A DNA stretch of 64,000 nucleotides from Acidovorax sp. A79 (GCF_041154505.1 NZ_AP028672.1:1935001-1999000), one strand, 5' to 3'; positions 52,246 through 61,806 are shown, numbered from the stretch's first letter. The notes: generated by a model not told the origin, from the sequence alone. Made by a program: numbers and translations.

Positions 52246-54822
52246 ATGGATGTATCCCGCACCCGGGCCCTGCGCGGCCCCAACCTCTGGAGCCGCCACA
52301 TGGCCATCGAGGCCGTGGTTGCCTGCACCGAAGCCGAACGCGCCGTTGGCCAGATGCCCGGATTCGAAGCGCGGCTGCGGGCCCTGTTCCCCGCCATCGG
52401 CGTCCTTCATGCCGAAGGGAGCACCGACATTTCCCTGGCGCACGTGCTGCAGACGGCCGCGCTGAACCTGCAGGCCCAGGCCGGCTGCCCCGTGACCTTC
52501 GCGCGCACCACCGCCACCACCGACGCGGGCGTGTACCAGGTCGTGGTCGAGTACAGCGAAGAGGCCGTGGGCCGCCAGGCGTTCGAAGACGCCCAGCAGC
52601 TCATCCAGGCCGCGCTCGGCCACGGCGGCTTCGATGCCGACGCGGTGATCGCCAAGCTGCGCGAGCTCGACGAAGACGAGCGCCTGGGCCCGAGCACCGG
52701 CTCCATCGTGGATGCGGCCGTGGCGCGCGGCATCCCCTACCGGCGCCTCACGCGCGGCAGCCTGGTGCAGTTCGGCTGGGGCTCCAAGCAGCGCCGCATC
52801 CAGGCCGCCGAGGTCGACTCGACCAGCGCCGTGGCCGAATCCATCGGCCAGGACAAGGACCTGACCAAGCGCCTGCTGCATGCGGCCGGCGTGCCGGTGC
52901 CGCTGGGCAAGCCGGTCGAGACGCTCGACGAGGCCTGGGAAGTGGCCCAGAAGGTGGGCCTGCCCGTGGTCGTGAAGCCGCAGGACGGCAACCAGGGCAA
53001 GGGCGTGACGGTGAACATCACCGACCGCGCGCAGCTCGAGGAAGCCTTCCGCACCGCGGCCGAATACGGCACGGTGATGGTCGAGCGCTTCCTGCCGGGC
53101 CACGATTTCCGCCTGCTCGTGGTGGGCGACCAGCTCGTGGCCGCCGCACGCCGCGAGCCGCCCCAGGTGCTGGGCGACGGCCAGCACACGGTGCGCGAAC
53201 TGGTCCACCAGGTCAACCTGGACCCGCGCCGCGGCGAAGGCCACGCGACCTCGCTCACCAAGATCCGCCTGGATGACATCGCCGTGGCCCGCCTGGCCAT
53301 GCAGGGCCTGACGCCCGACTCGGTGCCGCCCAAGGGCCAGCGCGTCATCCTGCGCAACAACGCCAACCTGTCCACCGGCGGCACCGCCACCGACGTGACC
53401 GACGACGTGCACCCCGAGGTCGCCGCGCGCGCCGTGGCCGCGGCGCAGATGGTGGGCCTGCACATCTGCGGCGTCGACATGGTGGCAGAAACCGTGCTGC
53501 GCCCGCTCGAAGAACAGGGCGGCGGTTTCGTCGAGGTGAATGCCGCCCCCGGCCTGCGCATGCACCTGGCACCCAGCTACGGCAAGCCGCGCAACGTGGG
53601 CCAGGCCATGGTTGACAAGCTGTACGCCCATGGCGACGACGGCCGCATTCCGGTCGTGGCCGTCACGGGCACCAATGGCAAGACCACCACGGCGCGCCTG
53701 ATCGCCCACCTGTTCACGGCCCAGGGCCTGCGCGTGGGCATGACCAACACCGACGGCGTGTACGTGAACGGCCGCCAGATCGACAGCGGCGACTGCAGCG
53801 GCCCCAAGAGCGCGCGCAACGTGCTGCTGCACCCCGAGGTGGACGCGGCCGTGTTCGAGACGGCGCGCGGCGGCATCCTGCGCGAAGGCCTGGGTTTCGA
53901 TCGCTGCCAGGTGGCCGTGGTCACCAACATCGGCGCGGGCGACCACCTGGGCCTGAACTACATCACCACGGTGGAAGACCTGGCCGTGCTCAAGCGCGTG
54001 ATCGTGCAGAACGTGGCCACCACGGGCTATGGCGTGCTCAACGCCGCCGACCCCATCGTGGCGGCCATGGCGCCCGCCTGCCCCGGCAAGATCATCTTCT
54101 TTGCGAGCGACCGCCACCACCCCGTGATGGCCACGCACCGCGCGCAGGGCCACCGCACCGTGTACGTGGACGGCGACTCCATCGTGGCCTCGGAAGGCTC
54201 GTGGCGCGAGACCATCCACCTGCGCGACGTGCCCATCACGCGCAACGGCAAGATCGGCTTCCAGGTCGAGAACGTCATGGCCTCCGTGGCCGCCGCCTGG
54301 GGCGTGGGCATGCCCTGGCAGACCATCCGCCGCGGCCTGTCGGGCTTCGTGAACGACAGCGACAACGCGCCCGGCCGCTTCAACATCATGGACTACCGGG
54401 GCGCCACCGTGATCGCCGACTACGGCCACAACCCCGACGCCATGCGCGCCCTGGTGGGTGCCGTGGACGCGCTGCCCGCCAAGCGCCGCAGCGTGGTCAT
54501 CAGCGGCGCGGGCGACCGCCGCGACGAGGACATCCGCGACCAGACCGTGATCCTGGGTGCCGCGTTCGACGACGTGATCCTGTACCAGGACGCCGCGCAG
54601 CGCGGCCGTGCCGACGGCGAAGTGATGGCCCTGCTGCGCGAAGGCCTGGTGGGCGCATCGCGCACCACGCACGTGGAAGAGATCCGCGGCGAATTCATCG
54701 CCATCGACGCCGCCCTGGCGCGCCTGCAGCCCGGCGACCTGTGCCTGGTGCTGGTGGACCAGGTGGAGGAAGCGCTGGCCCATCTGGCACAGCGCTGCGC
54801 CGACGCCGGGGCCACGGCGTGA
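52246..54822 (+). CDS. cphA: Cyanophycin synthetase
   Basis: An 858-residue enzyme that builds cyanophycin, the Asp-Arg nitrogen storage polymer, without a template. It has the N-terminal domain, an ATP-grasp domain (KPQDGNQGKGVTV, residues ~244-256; EVNAAPGLRMHL) adding Asp, and an intact Mur-ligase-type domain adding Arg (P-loop VTGTNGKTTTARL at 473-485; DYGHNPDAMRALVGAV near the C-terminus). Length is standard. The start at 52246 is set by AAAGAG upstream and by homology to its paralogue. Its stop overlaps the GTG start of creA. Confidence 0.95.
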   Translation: MDVSRTRALRGPNLWSRHMAIEAVVACTEAERAVGQMPGFEARLRALFPAIGVLHAEGSTDISLAHVLQTAALNLQAQAGCPVTFARTTATTDAGVYQVVVEYSEEAVGRQAFEDAQQLIQAALGHGGFDADAVIAKLRELDEDERLGPSTGSIVDAAVARGIPYRRLTRGSLVQFGWGSKQRRIQAAEVDSTSAVAESIGQDKDLTKRLLHAAGVPVPLGKPVETLDEAWEVAQKVGLPVVVKPQDGNQGKGVTVNITDRAQLEEAFRTAAEYGTVMVERFLPGHDFRLLVVGDQLVAAARREPPQVLGDGQHTVRELVHQVNLDPRRGEGHATSLTKIRLDDIAVARLAMQGLTPDSVPPKGQRVILRNNANLSTGGTATDVTDDVHPEVAARAVAAAQMVGLHICGVDMVAETVLRPLEEQGGGFVEVNAAPGLRMHLAPSYGKPRNVGQAMVDKLYAHGDDGRIPVVAVTGTNGKTTTARLIAHLFTAQGLRVGMTNTDGVYVNGRQIDSGDCSGPKSARNVLLHPEVDAAVFETARGGILREGLGFDRCQVAVVTNIGAGDHLGLNYITTVEDLAVLKRVIVQNVATTGYGVLNAADPIVAAMAPACPGKIIFFASDRHHPVMATHRAQGHRTVYVDGDSIVASEGSWRETIHLRDVPITRNGKIGFQVENVMASVAAAWGVGMPWQTIRRGLSGFVNDSDNAPGRFNIMDYRGATVIADYGHNPDAMRALVGAVDALPAKRRSVVISGAGDRRDEDIRDQTVILGAAFDDVILYQDAAQRGRADGEVMALLREGLVGASRTTHVEEIRGEFIAIDAALARLQPGDLCLVLVDQVEEALAHLAQRCADAGATA

Positions 54823-55337
54823 CGAAATCATCCACCGCCACCAGCCTGCGCCGTGCCCGCCGCTGGGCCATGGCGGCGGCGTGCGCACTGGCCGTGGTGC
54901 TGCCGGCGCTGGCGGCCACGGGCGAGAAGATCGGCACGGTGGACACCGCCTTCCAGTGGCTGGGCCGCGACCACGACATCATCGTGGAGGCCTACGACGA
55001 CCCCGGCGTGCAGGGCGTGACCTGCTACGTCTCGCGCGCGCGCACCGGCGGCATCAAGGGATCGCTGGGCCTGGCCGAGGACCGGGCCGAGGCCTCCATC
55101 GCCTGCCGCCAGGTCGGGCCCATCAGCTTCCCCGAGCCGCTCAAGAAGCAGGAAGAAGTCTTCAGCGAACGCATGTCCATCCTGTTCAAGCGCCTGCGCA
55201 TCGTGCGCATGGTGGACGCCCCGCGCAACACGCTGGTGTACCTGACGTATTCAGAAAAGCTGGTGGACGGATCGCCCCAGAACAGCGTGACCGCCGTGCC
55301 CGTGGACCGCGCCACGGCCATCCCGCTGCGGAAGTGA
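54819..55337 (+). CDS. creA: CreA-family exported protein
   Basis: A 172-residue periplasmic protein of the CreA family (unknown function). A signal peptide (about residues 8-32, RRARRWAMAAACALAVVLPA) precedes the conserved core with IVEAYDDPGVQGVTCYVSRA and ACRQVGPISF. The start is a GTG overlapping the cphA stop (GTGA at 54819-54822), so it is translationally coupled to cyanophycin synthetase. Coupling of CreA to cphA is a lead on its role. A later ATG in the signal peptide is a weaker alternative. Confidence 0.87.
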   Translation: MTKSSTATSLRRARRWAMAAACALAVVLPALAATGEKIGTVDTAFQWLGRDHDIIVEAYDDPGVQGVTCYVSRARTGGIKGSLGLAEDRAEASIACRQVGPISFPEPLKKQEEVFSERMSILFKRLRIVRMVDAPRNTLVYLTYSEKLVDGSPQNSVTAVPVDRATAIPLRK

Positions 55338-55381
55338 CACGCAGTCACCGTCCGTCGCCGTAGCGGGACGTACGTCACCAC

Positions 55382-55416
55382 CAACAGAAAAGGGGCCTTG
55401 AGCCCCTTTTCTGTTG
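55382..55416. terminator. Bidirectional terminator between creA and the FrnE-like gene
   Basis: A perfect 15-bp stem (55382-55396 with 55402-55416) with a 5-nt loop contains A4 and T4 tracts, so that either strand ends in GCCCC plus Ts. It lies between the two convergent genes. Confidence 0.88.
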
Positions 55417-55429
55417 ATAAAAACAGCCT

Positions 55430-55473
55430 CTACCGCTTGACTGGCAAGCGCGAACAGCTATTAATCCAATAGC
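55430..55473 (-). repeat. 44-bp palindromic element, copy 8
   Basis: Reverse orientation: GCTA ... TAGC arm, 5-nt spacer, GCGCTTG, 5-nt spacer, CAAGCGG, TAG, then TTTTT. It ends 6 bp before the end of the FrnE-like gene. Confidence 0.88.
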
Positions 55474-55479
55474 ATCACC

Positions 55480-56139
55480 TCATCCAGCCTGCTGCGCCGC
55501 AATTTGCCGCAGCGCCTGCTCGAACACCTCCACCGGCTGGCCGCCCTGGATCAGGTGCCGCTCGTTGATGATGATCGCCGGCACCGAATGGATGCCGCTT
55601 TGCAGGTACAACTGCTCCCGCTCGCGCACCTCGTCCGCGAAGCGATCAGATGCGAGCAGCGCACGCGCCTCGGCCACGTCCATCCCCACCTCGCCCGCCA
55701 CACGCGCCAGCACCTCGTGGTTGCTCGGGTCCTGTCCGTCGGTGAAGTAGGCCTTGAACAGCGCCTTCTTCAGCGCGGGCTGCACGCCCTTCTCTTCGGC
55801 CCAGTGCAGCAGCCGGTGCGCATCGAAGGTGTTGTAGATGCGGCTGCGCTTGTCCATGCTGAAGGTAAAGCCCAGCTCCGCGCCGCGCGCCGCGATGGCC
55901 TCGCGGTTCTTCTGGCTCTGCGCGGGTGTGGCGCCGTACTTTTCTTGCAGGTGCTCGCCGATGTCCTGCCCCTCGGGGCCCATCTGCGGGTTCAGCTCGA
56001 ATGGCTGAAAGTGCAGGTCCAGCGCCACCTCGTCCTTGAGGCGGTCCGCCGCCTGCTCCAGCGACCGCAGGCCGATGATGCACCAGGGGCAGGAGACATC
56101 GGAGACGAAATCGATCTTGAGGGTGGTGGGGTTGGGCAT
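55480..56139 (-). CDS. FrnE-like DsbA-family oxidoreductase
   Basis: A 219-residue cytoplasmic thioredoxin-fold protein, without a signal peptide. The active site SCPWC (residues 16-20) is followed by the long helical insertion of the FrnE/DsbA-like group and the cis-Pro loop GIHSVPAIIIN. Family members act as disulfide isomerases or in polyketide and stress metabolism. It is convergent with creA. The ~285 bp upstream (56140-56425) holds no recognisable gene. Confidence 0.87.
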   Translation of the reverse strand: MPNPTTLKIDFVSDVSCPWCIIGLRSLEQAADRLKDEVALDLHFQPFELNPQMGPEGQDIGEHLQEKYGATPAQSQKNREAIAARGAELGFTFSMDKRSRIYNTFDAHRLLHWAEEKGVQPALKKALFKAYFTDGQDPSNHEVLARVAGEVGMDVAEARALLASDRFADEVREREQLYLQSGIHSVPAIIINERHLIQGGQPVEVFEQALRQIAAQQAG

Positions 56140-56425
56140 GGGAGGGCCTTGGGAAGGGAAGAAGGACGGGATGGTAGGCGGGGTGGGATAACCGTGGTGG
56201 GAGGGGGTTTACTGAGCAGGTCGGCGCCGCCGACTGCGAAGCGGCCAGTGATGTCGGCCCCCTGAGCTCACGGTCCAGGTCACGCGGCGGTCATGCATGC
56301 GCCAGTGACTTCTCGGACCCAGCGGCCGGTTGCAAAGGGCTGCAGGCCCTGCCATCCAGCCGGTACGTTCACCACGCCTGAACGTCCGCTGACCCGGGCC
56401 AATCCGGCGTGAACCTGCATGCGGC

Positions 56426-56908
56426 CTATTGAACCCGCAGCACCTCAAACTGCTGTCGGATTGGAGCGACCTGTATCGACACCTCATCCCCCTCGCATTT
56501 GCCCAGCATGGCCCTGCCCAGTGGGGCTTCGCTGCTGATGACCTGAACGGGCTGGGCGCCGTTGACCAGCTTCATGCTGCCCCCATCCGGACCGAGAAAG
56601 AGCTGCTGCCGCTTGTCGTCGGAGTCGACCAGGCAAACCAGTGCGCCGAGCTGTATACCTTTGCTGGCGTCGTAGGGTCGCGGGCGGAATTGGCGCCAAT
56701 TGGCCATCGCCTGGCGGATGGCTTCGGCGCGCCGGGCTTGGCCGGTGGCCAGGTAGGCGGCTTCGAGTCCCAATGTGTCGTATTTGTTTTCGGCGATGTT
56801 TTCTTCGTGGGTCGCCGTTTCATGGGCCGCACGCACTGCCTGTTCGGCTTGCAGCAGGTCTTCGGCGAGCCGTTCCAGCACCTGCTGCCGCAGCAAGAAT
56901 TTATCCAT
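56426..56908 (-). CDS. GreA/GreB-like transcription elongation factor
   Basis: A 160-residue protein with the two-part Gre architecture. The N-terminal coiled-coil half has the family-like stretch EENIAENKYDTLGLEAAYLA, and the C-terminal FKBP-like domain has EAPLGRAMLGKCEGDEVSIQ. It is shorter and more diverged than GreA/GreB and matches the GreAB-like accessory group. It would bind RNA polymerase's secondary channel; whether it stimulates transcript cleavage depends on acidic tip residues that I cannot assign. The ATG at 56908 fits the family start; the upstream open frame looks random. Confidence 0.82.
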   Translation of the reverse strand: MDKFLLRQQVLERLAEDLLQAEQAVRAAHETATHEENIAENKYDTLGLEAAYLATGQARRAEAIRQAMANWRQFRPRPYDASKGIQLGALVCLVDSDDKRQQLFLGPDGGSMKLVNGAQPVQVISSEAPLGRAMLGKCEGDEVSIQVAPIRQQFEVLRVQ

Positions 56909-57143
56909 GATGAAGGGCCGGCATCTCGAACAAGCGGGGGTGGGTCTTGATTGCGAAGGGCTCCGGGCTCCATCAGCCTTGGACGCTTCTGTTGGCTGCG
57001 GGTTGACTTCAGCCCTGGGCACTGTCGTGTCGTCCATTTCGGTGCATCGAACGGCAGGAACTGGCCGATGGTACCCATTCGCGAAAGTGGGGCGCATGCC
57101 CGCAACCCGCCTGAAGCTGCGGCCCGCCAAAGCCGCGCGATCT

Positions 57144-58661
57144 CTAGGCGCGTCCCCTCAACTCCGTCTTCAACACCTTCCCATAACTATTCTTGGGCAA
57201 CCCCTCCACCCACCGATACACCTTCGGCCGCTTGAACCGCGCAATGTGCTCTCCGCACAGCCCATCCAGCACCGCATCCCCCACCGGCCCGCCCTCGCCC
57301 GCCACAAGATACGCCACCACCACCTCGCCCCACTCGGCATCGCGCTGGCCCACCACGGCCACCTCGCGGACCTGGGGGTGCAGCAGCAAAACCTCTTCCA
57401 CCTCGCGCGGGTAGATGTTGCTGCCGCCGGAGATGATCACGTCCTTCGACCGGTCCTTCAGCGTCAGGAAGCCATCCGCATCCAGCGCGCCCAGGTCGCC
57501 GGTGTGCAGCCAGCCGCCCTGCAGCGTGCGCGCGGTGGCGTCGGGGTTGTTCCAGTAGCCGGGCATGACGGTGTCGCCGCGCACCAGCACCTCGCCGGTC
57601 TCGCCCGTGGGCAGGGGCTGGCCTTGGGCGTCGGCCACGCGCACCTCCACCAGCGACTGCGCCACGCCGACCGAGGCCATACGTTCGGCCCAGCGGGGGT
57701 GGGTGGTGTCGGCCAGGTGCGCGCGTGACAGCGCGGTGATGGTCATGGGGCTTTCCCCCTGGCCGTAGATCTGCACGAAGCGATCGTCGCCCATCACGGC
57801 CATGGCGGCGCGCAGGTCGTCGGCATACATGGGGCCGCCGCCGTAGATGATCGTTTTGAAGCCCGATACGTCGGCACCCGCAGCGCGCACGTGGTCCACC
57901 AGGCGGTGCACCATGGTGGGCGCGGCAAACAGGGTGAGCTGGCCCACCGATGTGGCCAGCTGCACCAGCTCGGCGGGGTCGAAGCCGCCGGACACCGGCA
58001 CCACGTGCCGCCCGCCGCGCAGCACCTGGGCGTAGTTGTACAGACCCGCGCCGTGCGACATGGGCGCGGCGTAGACCATGGCGTCGCCGGGCAGCACGTC
58101 GTCCACGTCGGTGAAGTAGCAGGCCGTCATGGCCAGCAGGTTGCGGTGCGTCTGCATCACGCCCTTGGGCCGGCCGGTGGTGCCGGATGTGTAGAACAGC
58201 GATGCGATGTCCTCCGGGGCGCGGTCGTGCACGTGCATGGGCGCATCGTGCTGCACGGCGGCATCGTAGGCGGCGCAGCCCAGCACCAGGGTGGCTGCGG
58301 GGTCTGCGCCCGCCTCGCGCGCGGCGGGGTGCAGGGCCTCGGACACCAGCGCCACGCGCGCACCGGAGTCGGCCAGCACGTAGGCCAGCTCCTTGGCGTG
58401 CAGCTTATAGTTGACGGGCACGGACACGGCGCCGGCCCACACGATGGCGTGCAGCGCCTCCAGGTACTCGGGCGCATTGGCGGCGTAGATGGCCACGCGG
58501 TCGCCGGGCAACACGCCGTAGCGTGTACGCAGGCTGGCGGCCAGCGCGGCGGTGCGTGCGCCCAGCGTTTGGTAGTCGAAGAGCACACGGTCGCCGTGCA
58601 GCACGGCGGGCTGGTGGGCATGCAGTTGCGCGCTGCGGCGCAGCAGGTGGGCGATGTTCAT
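57144..58661 (-). CDS. Class I acyl-CoA synthetase (AMP-binding)
   Basis: A 505-residue adenylate-forming enzyme activating a carboxylic acid to its acyl-CoA. It has the AMP-binding motif LFYTSGTTGRPKGVMQTH near residue 160, the substrate motif QIYGQGESPM, the hinge LHTGDLGALDADGFL with LKDRSKDVIISGG, and the C-terminal lysine region LPKNSYGKVLKTEL. Specificity (fatty or aromatic acid) cannot be read. The start at 58661 fits the family; the frame extends upstream through a Gln/Tyr-rich stretch that is unlikely to be translated. Confidence 0.92.
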   Translation of the reverse strand: MNIAHLLRRSAQLHAHQPAVLHGDRVLFDYQTLGARTAALAASLRTRYGVLPGDRVAIYAANAPEYLEALHAIVWAGAVSVPVNYKLHAKELAYVLADSGARVALVSEALHPAAREAGADPAATLVLGCAAYDAAVQHDAPMHVHDRAPEDIASLFYTSGTTGRPKGVMQTHRNLLAMTACYFTDVDDVLPGDAMVYAAPMSHGAGLYNYAQVLRGGRHVVPVSGGFDPAELVQLATSVGQLTLFAAPTMVHRLVDHVRAAGADVSGFKTIIYGGGPMYADDLRAAMAVMGDDRFVQIYGQGESPMTITALSRAHLADTTHPRWAERMASVGVAQSLVEVRVADAQGQPLPTGETGEVLVRGDTVMPGYWNNPDATARTLQGGWLHTGDLGALDADGFLTLKDRSKDVIISGGSNIYPREVEEVLLLHPQVREVAVVGQRDAEWGEVVVAYLVAGEGGPVGDAVLDGLCGEHIARFKRPKVYRWVEGLPKNSYGKVLKTELRGRA

Positions 58662-59042
58662 CGGACGCCCCGCGCGCCGGGGATGGCGGTGCCTGCCCTG
58701 CTGGTACTGCCCGTACTGCCCGTACTGTTTGTATTGCTTGCCCTGCTGGTCGTCGCCGCTTGCCGCATGCCTTGCCTCCTTGCCATGAGACAGCCACTGT
58801 ACGCAAGAGAGGCCCGGGCGCACAGTCGCTCCACTACGCAAGGGGAAACCCGGGTGGGCCGCAGGGCTGGCAGCCGGCGCCGCGATGCACCTGGTTACCA
58901 GATGCCCGCAATTCCCCACAAGCCGTGGCGTTGAAAGCGCGCACCCTAGACTGCACCTGACTCCGCACGCCGCCCCACCGCCTTCTGGCACGGGCAGCGT
59001 GCCAGCCCCCCTCCATTTCACGGCCTTGCAGGCCCGCACCCC
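58662..59042. other. Divergent intergenic region with a small tandem repeat
   Basis: This 381-bp region lies between the acyl-CoA synthetase and the TerB-like gene. It holds a 9-bp tandem repeat (ACTGCCCGT, about 2.3 copies near 58704-58727). No ribosome site or credible start was seen, although one short hydrophobic frame exists. Confidence 0.5.
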
Positions 59043-60077
59043 ATGACTCCAGAACAGCAAAAATCCATTCTCACCATCGCCTTGCTGGCCGCGTTTGCGG
59101 ACGGCACCAAGGACGACGCCGAGCGTGAAGAGATCCGCCGCATCGCCCAGTCGCTGGCGGGCGACAGCGGCATGGCCGACCTGCCGCGCATCTACCAGGA
59201 CGTGCTGCTCAAGCGCACCACGGTGCAGGCCGCCGCCGCCGCGCTGACCGACCCCGGCCACCGCCAGCTGGCCTACGAGATGGCGGTGTGCGTGTGCGAC
59301 GTGGACGGCCGCCAGACGCCGGCGGAGGCGCAGTTCCTGGCCACGCTCAAGTCCGCGCTGCAGCTGGGCGCGCAGCAGACCGCCGCCTTCGAGCACGAGG
59401 CCGATGCGCTGGTGGACGCGGCCGAGAAGACGGCCCCCTCGGCCGTGCCCTGGGGGGTGGCGGGTGCTGCCACTGGTGCTGCGGCCTATGCAGCAGCCGC
59501 CGCGTCGGCGCCTTCTTCTTCGTCGTCTGCATCCGTGCCGGTGCCCGCACCCGCAGGCCCGGGCGATGCCGAGCTGGACAAGTCCATCCTGAACTACGCG
59601 ATGCTCAACGGCGCTCTGGAGCTGCTGCCGCAGTCGTGGGCGTCGATGGCCATCATCCCGATGCAGGTGAAGATGGTCTACGGCATCGGCAAGGCGCACG
59701 GCGTGGAGCTGGACCAGGGCCACATCAAGGAGTTCATCGCCGCGGCGGGCGTGGGCATGACGTCGCAGTACCTGGAGCAGTTTGGCCGCAAGCTGCTCGG
59801 CGGCCTGCTGGGCAAGGTGGCGGGCCGCACCATTGGAGGCGTAGGCAGCGCGGCCACCGGCATGGCGTTTTCGTTTGCCACCACGTATGCGCTGGGCCAG
59901 GTGGCCAAGCGCTACTACGCGGGCGGCCGGGTGATGAGCACCGCCATGCTGCGCGACAGCTTTCAGAACCTGCTGGGCCCGGCCAAGCAGATGCAGTCGC
60001 AGTACCTGCCGCAGATCCAGCAGAAGGCCGCCACGCTGGATGCGGGCAAGATCATGGCCATGGTGCGCGGCGCCTGA
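59043..60077 (+). CDS. TerB-like protein with C-terminal DUF697-like membrane region
   Basis: A 344-residue protein. Residues 1-120 resemble TerB/DjlA-type helical domains (TIALLAAFADGTKDDAEREE and CDVDGRQTPAEAQFLATLKS with acidic metal-like positions). A low-complexity Ala/Ser/Pro linker (~145-175) follows, then a C-terminal region with Gly-rich hydrophobic segments (SMAIIPMQVKMVYGIGK and LGGLLGKVAGRTIGGVGSA) like DUF697/YcjF proteins. It probably sits at the inner membrane and may sense stress. Function is unknown. The 44-bp element follows 21 bp after the stop. Confidence 0.75.
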   Translation: MTPEQQKSILTIALLAAFADGTKDDAEREEIRRIAQSLAGDSGMADLPRIYQDVLLKRTTVQAAAAALTDPGHRQLAYEMAVCVCDVDGRQTPAEAQFLATLKSALQLGAQQTAAFEHEADALVDAAEKTAPSAVPWGVAGAATGAAAYAAAAASAPSSSSSASVPVPAPAGPGDAELDKSILNYAMLNGALELLPQSWASMAIIPMQVKMVYGIGKAHGVELDQGHIKEFIAAAGVGMTSQYLEQFGRKLLGGLLGKVAGRTIGGVGSAATGMAFSFATTYALGQVAKRYYAGGRVMSTAMLRDSFQNLLGPAKQMQSQYLPQIQQKAATLDAGKIMAMVRGA

Positions 60078-60098
60078 CCCACGGGGCCCGGCAAGATT

Positions 60099-60142
60099 GC
60101 TATATTTTAAATAGCTTCCAGCGCTTGACAGAAAAGCGCTAG
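60099..60142 (+). repeat. 44-bp palindromic element, copy 9
   Basis: A near-canonical copy: GCTA ... TAGC arm, 5-nt spacer, GCGCTTG, 5-nt spacer, AAAGCGC, TAG. It is intergenic, 21 bp after the TerB-like gene. Confidence 0.9.
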
Positions 60143-60286
60143 CGGCTCATTCAAGGCCCGATCCCGGGGCCCGCCGCATGCGAGCAGGGGCGCCGGCGCG
60201 CGGCGCGGGCCCGGCGGCGCTGCAGCCGCGCCACGCGCGCGCGCAGGCCCTGTGGCGCCAACACCGGCCCATGACAGAATCGGCCC

Positions 60287-61669
60287 ATGCTCGACCACAC
60301 GGATCCTGTCGCCTCCATCATCCCGGCCATGTCGCTCGATTCACCGTCCGACAACGCCATGACGGCGCTCTCCCGGCTGGCGCTGGGGCCCGTGAACACC
60401 GCGTACTACCTGGCCGTCTTCGAGCGCTTTGACAACACCGGCCGCACCACCACCACCTGGAACTGGGCCGCGTGCCTGGCCACGCTCAACTGGATGCTGT
60501 TTCGCCAGTTGTGGAGCGCCGCGCTGGTCTACGTGGCGGCCGCCGAGGGGCTGGCGCTGATCGTGTTCGGCGTCGGCCGCTCCTTCCTGCAGTGGCCGCC
60601 GGGCGTGGAACTGGGGGTGCTGGGCGCCTTCGCCGTCCTGGCCTTCGCGGTGCCCGGCCTGTATGGCAACGCCATCCTGTATGCCGACATCCGCAAGCGG
60701 GTGGCGCGCGCGCTGGCCGCCTCCCGCACCCTGCCCGAGGCCAGCGCGCTGCTGGAGAAGCAGGCCAGCTCGCGCAAGCGGCTGCAGGCGCTGGTGCTGG
60801 CCAACCTGGTGCTGGCGGCCGCGGCGGCGCTGGCCTACCTGGCCTGGGCCCCTTCGGCCGCCAGGCCCCTGGCACTGGAACCGGCGGTGACCGTCGCCCA
60901 GGCCACCGCGACAGCCGCGTCCAGGCCCGGCGCGGCGGCGTCTTCTGCACCAGCACCAGCACCAGCACCAGCACCAGCACCAGCACCAGCGCCCGCCCCC
61001 GCACCGGCACCGGTACCTGCATCCACGCCCGCTGCCTCGGCCCCCATGGCGAGCACCTCCGCCGCCGCGGCGACGGCGGCGCCCCCCGCCACCGGTGCCG
61101 CGTCCACGGCGGCGGCACCGCCCGGGGCACCAGCGGCCGCGCCGGCAGGCAAAACCCCGCCACCGGCCACCCAGGCAGCGCCCGCCACCGCGAGCCCTTC
61201 CGTACCCACGGCCCCCACGGCGCCGCCGGCCGCCAGCGCGCCAGTCTCCGCGCCGGCCACCAAGGCCACCTCCAAATCCCCGGCCAAGGCAGCACCCGGC
61301 GCGGCCAGCACACCGGCGCCCGCCGCCGAGCCAGCAAGCCGCGCGGCCTCCACCGCGAAGCCTTCCAAGGCGGCCAAGGCACCACCCGCCCCAACCGCTG
61401 CCCCAGCGGCCTCCACCATCCTGCCCACCGTGGGCACCGCGGCGGGCTACTACATCAACGTGGGGCTCTTTGCCGACGAAGCCAACGCCCGCAAGGCCCA
61501 GGCCCGGCTGCTCAACGAAGGGCTGCCGGCCTTCCGCCAGGAGCTGAACAGCGCCAAGGGCCGCCGCATCCGTGTCCGCGTGGGGCCCTACGAAAGCCGC
61601 GCGCAGGCCGACGCGGCGGCCGGGTCGATCCGGGCGATGGCGCTGGAAGCCGTGGTCTTCAGGCAATAG
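60287..61669 (+). CDS. SPOR-domain membrane protein
   Basis: A 460-residue inner-membrane protein. Three hydrophobic segments lie in the first ~200 residues (around 87-100, 107-127, 165-180). A ~200-residue Ala/Pro/Thr-rich periplasmic linker follows, then a C-terminal SPOR domain of ~75 residues (GYYINVGLFADEANARKAQA ... VRVGPYESRAQADAAA). SPOR domains bind denuded septal glycan, so a role at the division site is likely. The linker contains an in-frame GCACCA repeat. CAGAAT lies 6 nt before the ATG with no ribosome site. Confidence 0.85.
   Translation: MLDHTDPVASIIPAMSLDSPSDNAMTALSRLALGPVNTAYYLAVFERFDNTGRTTTTWNWAACLATLNWMLFRQLWSAALVYVAAAEGLALIVFGVGRSFLQWPPGVELGVLGAFAVLAFAVPGLYGNAILYADIRKRVARALAASRTLPEASALLEKQASSRKRLQALVLANLVLAAAAALAYLAWAPSAARPLALEPAVTVAQATATAASRPGAAASSAPAPAPAPAPAPAPAPAPAPAPVPASTPAASAPMASTSAAAATAAPPATGAASTAAAPPGAPAAAPAGKTPPPATQAAPATASPSVPTAPTAPPAASAPVSAPATKATSKSPAKAAPGAASTPAPAAEPASRAASTAKPSKAAKAPPAPTAAPAASTILPTVGTAAGYYINVGLFADEANARKAQARLLNEGLPAFRQELNSAKGRRIRVRVGPYESRAQADAAAGSIRAMALEAVVFRQ
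60947..60988 (+). repeat. GCACCA hexanucleotide repeat, seven copies, in the SPOR protein linker
   Basis: Seven exact tandem copies encode (Ala-Pro)7. Slippage would change the linker by two residues per unit without a frameshift. Confidence 0.95.
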
Positions 61670-61806
61670 ACAAATAAATAGGCGCGGGCCCGCGCGCAGC
61701 GGCCCACCCCGGCGCCGGGCGCGCCGTCCTACGCACCGGGCACGCTGGCGCCGACGCCCGCAACCCAGGCGCACCGGTAGGCTGCATGCACCACACCGCC
61801 GCCGCC

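Noticed and set aside
49912..54888. A 1658-codon open frame on the minus strand opposite the two cphA genes
   Set aside because: It is the antisense of GC-rich coding DNA with third-position bias. The translation is a low-complexity His/Gly/Ala mixture with no domain, and both sense genes are unambiguous.
58684..58934. Short plus-strand frame beginning with a Leu/Val/Pro-rich hydrophobic stretch and a lipobox-like VAAC
   Set aside because: The hydrophobic part comes from the 9-bp tandem repeat; the rest is Arg-rich and unstructured, and no ribosome site or promoter is visible.
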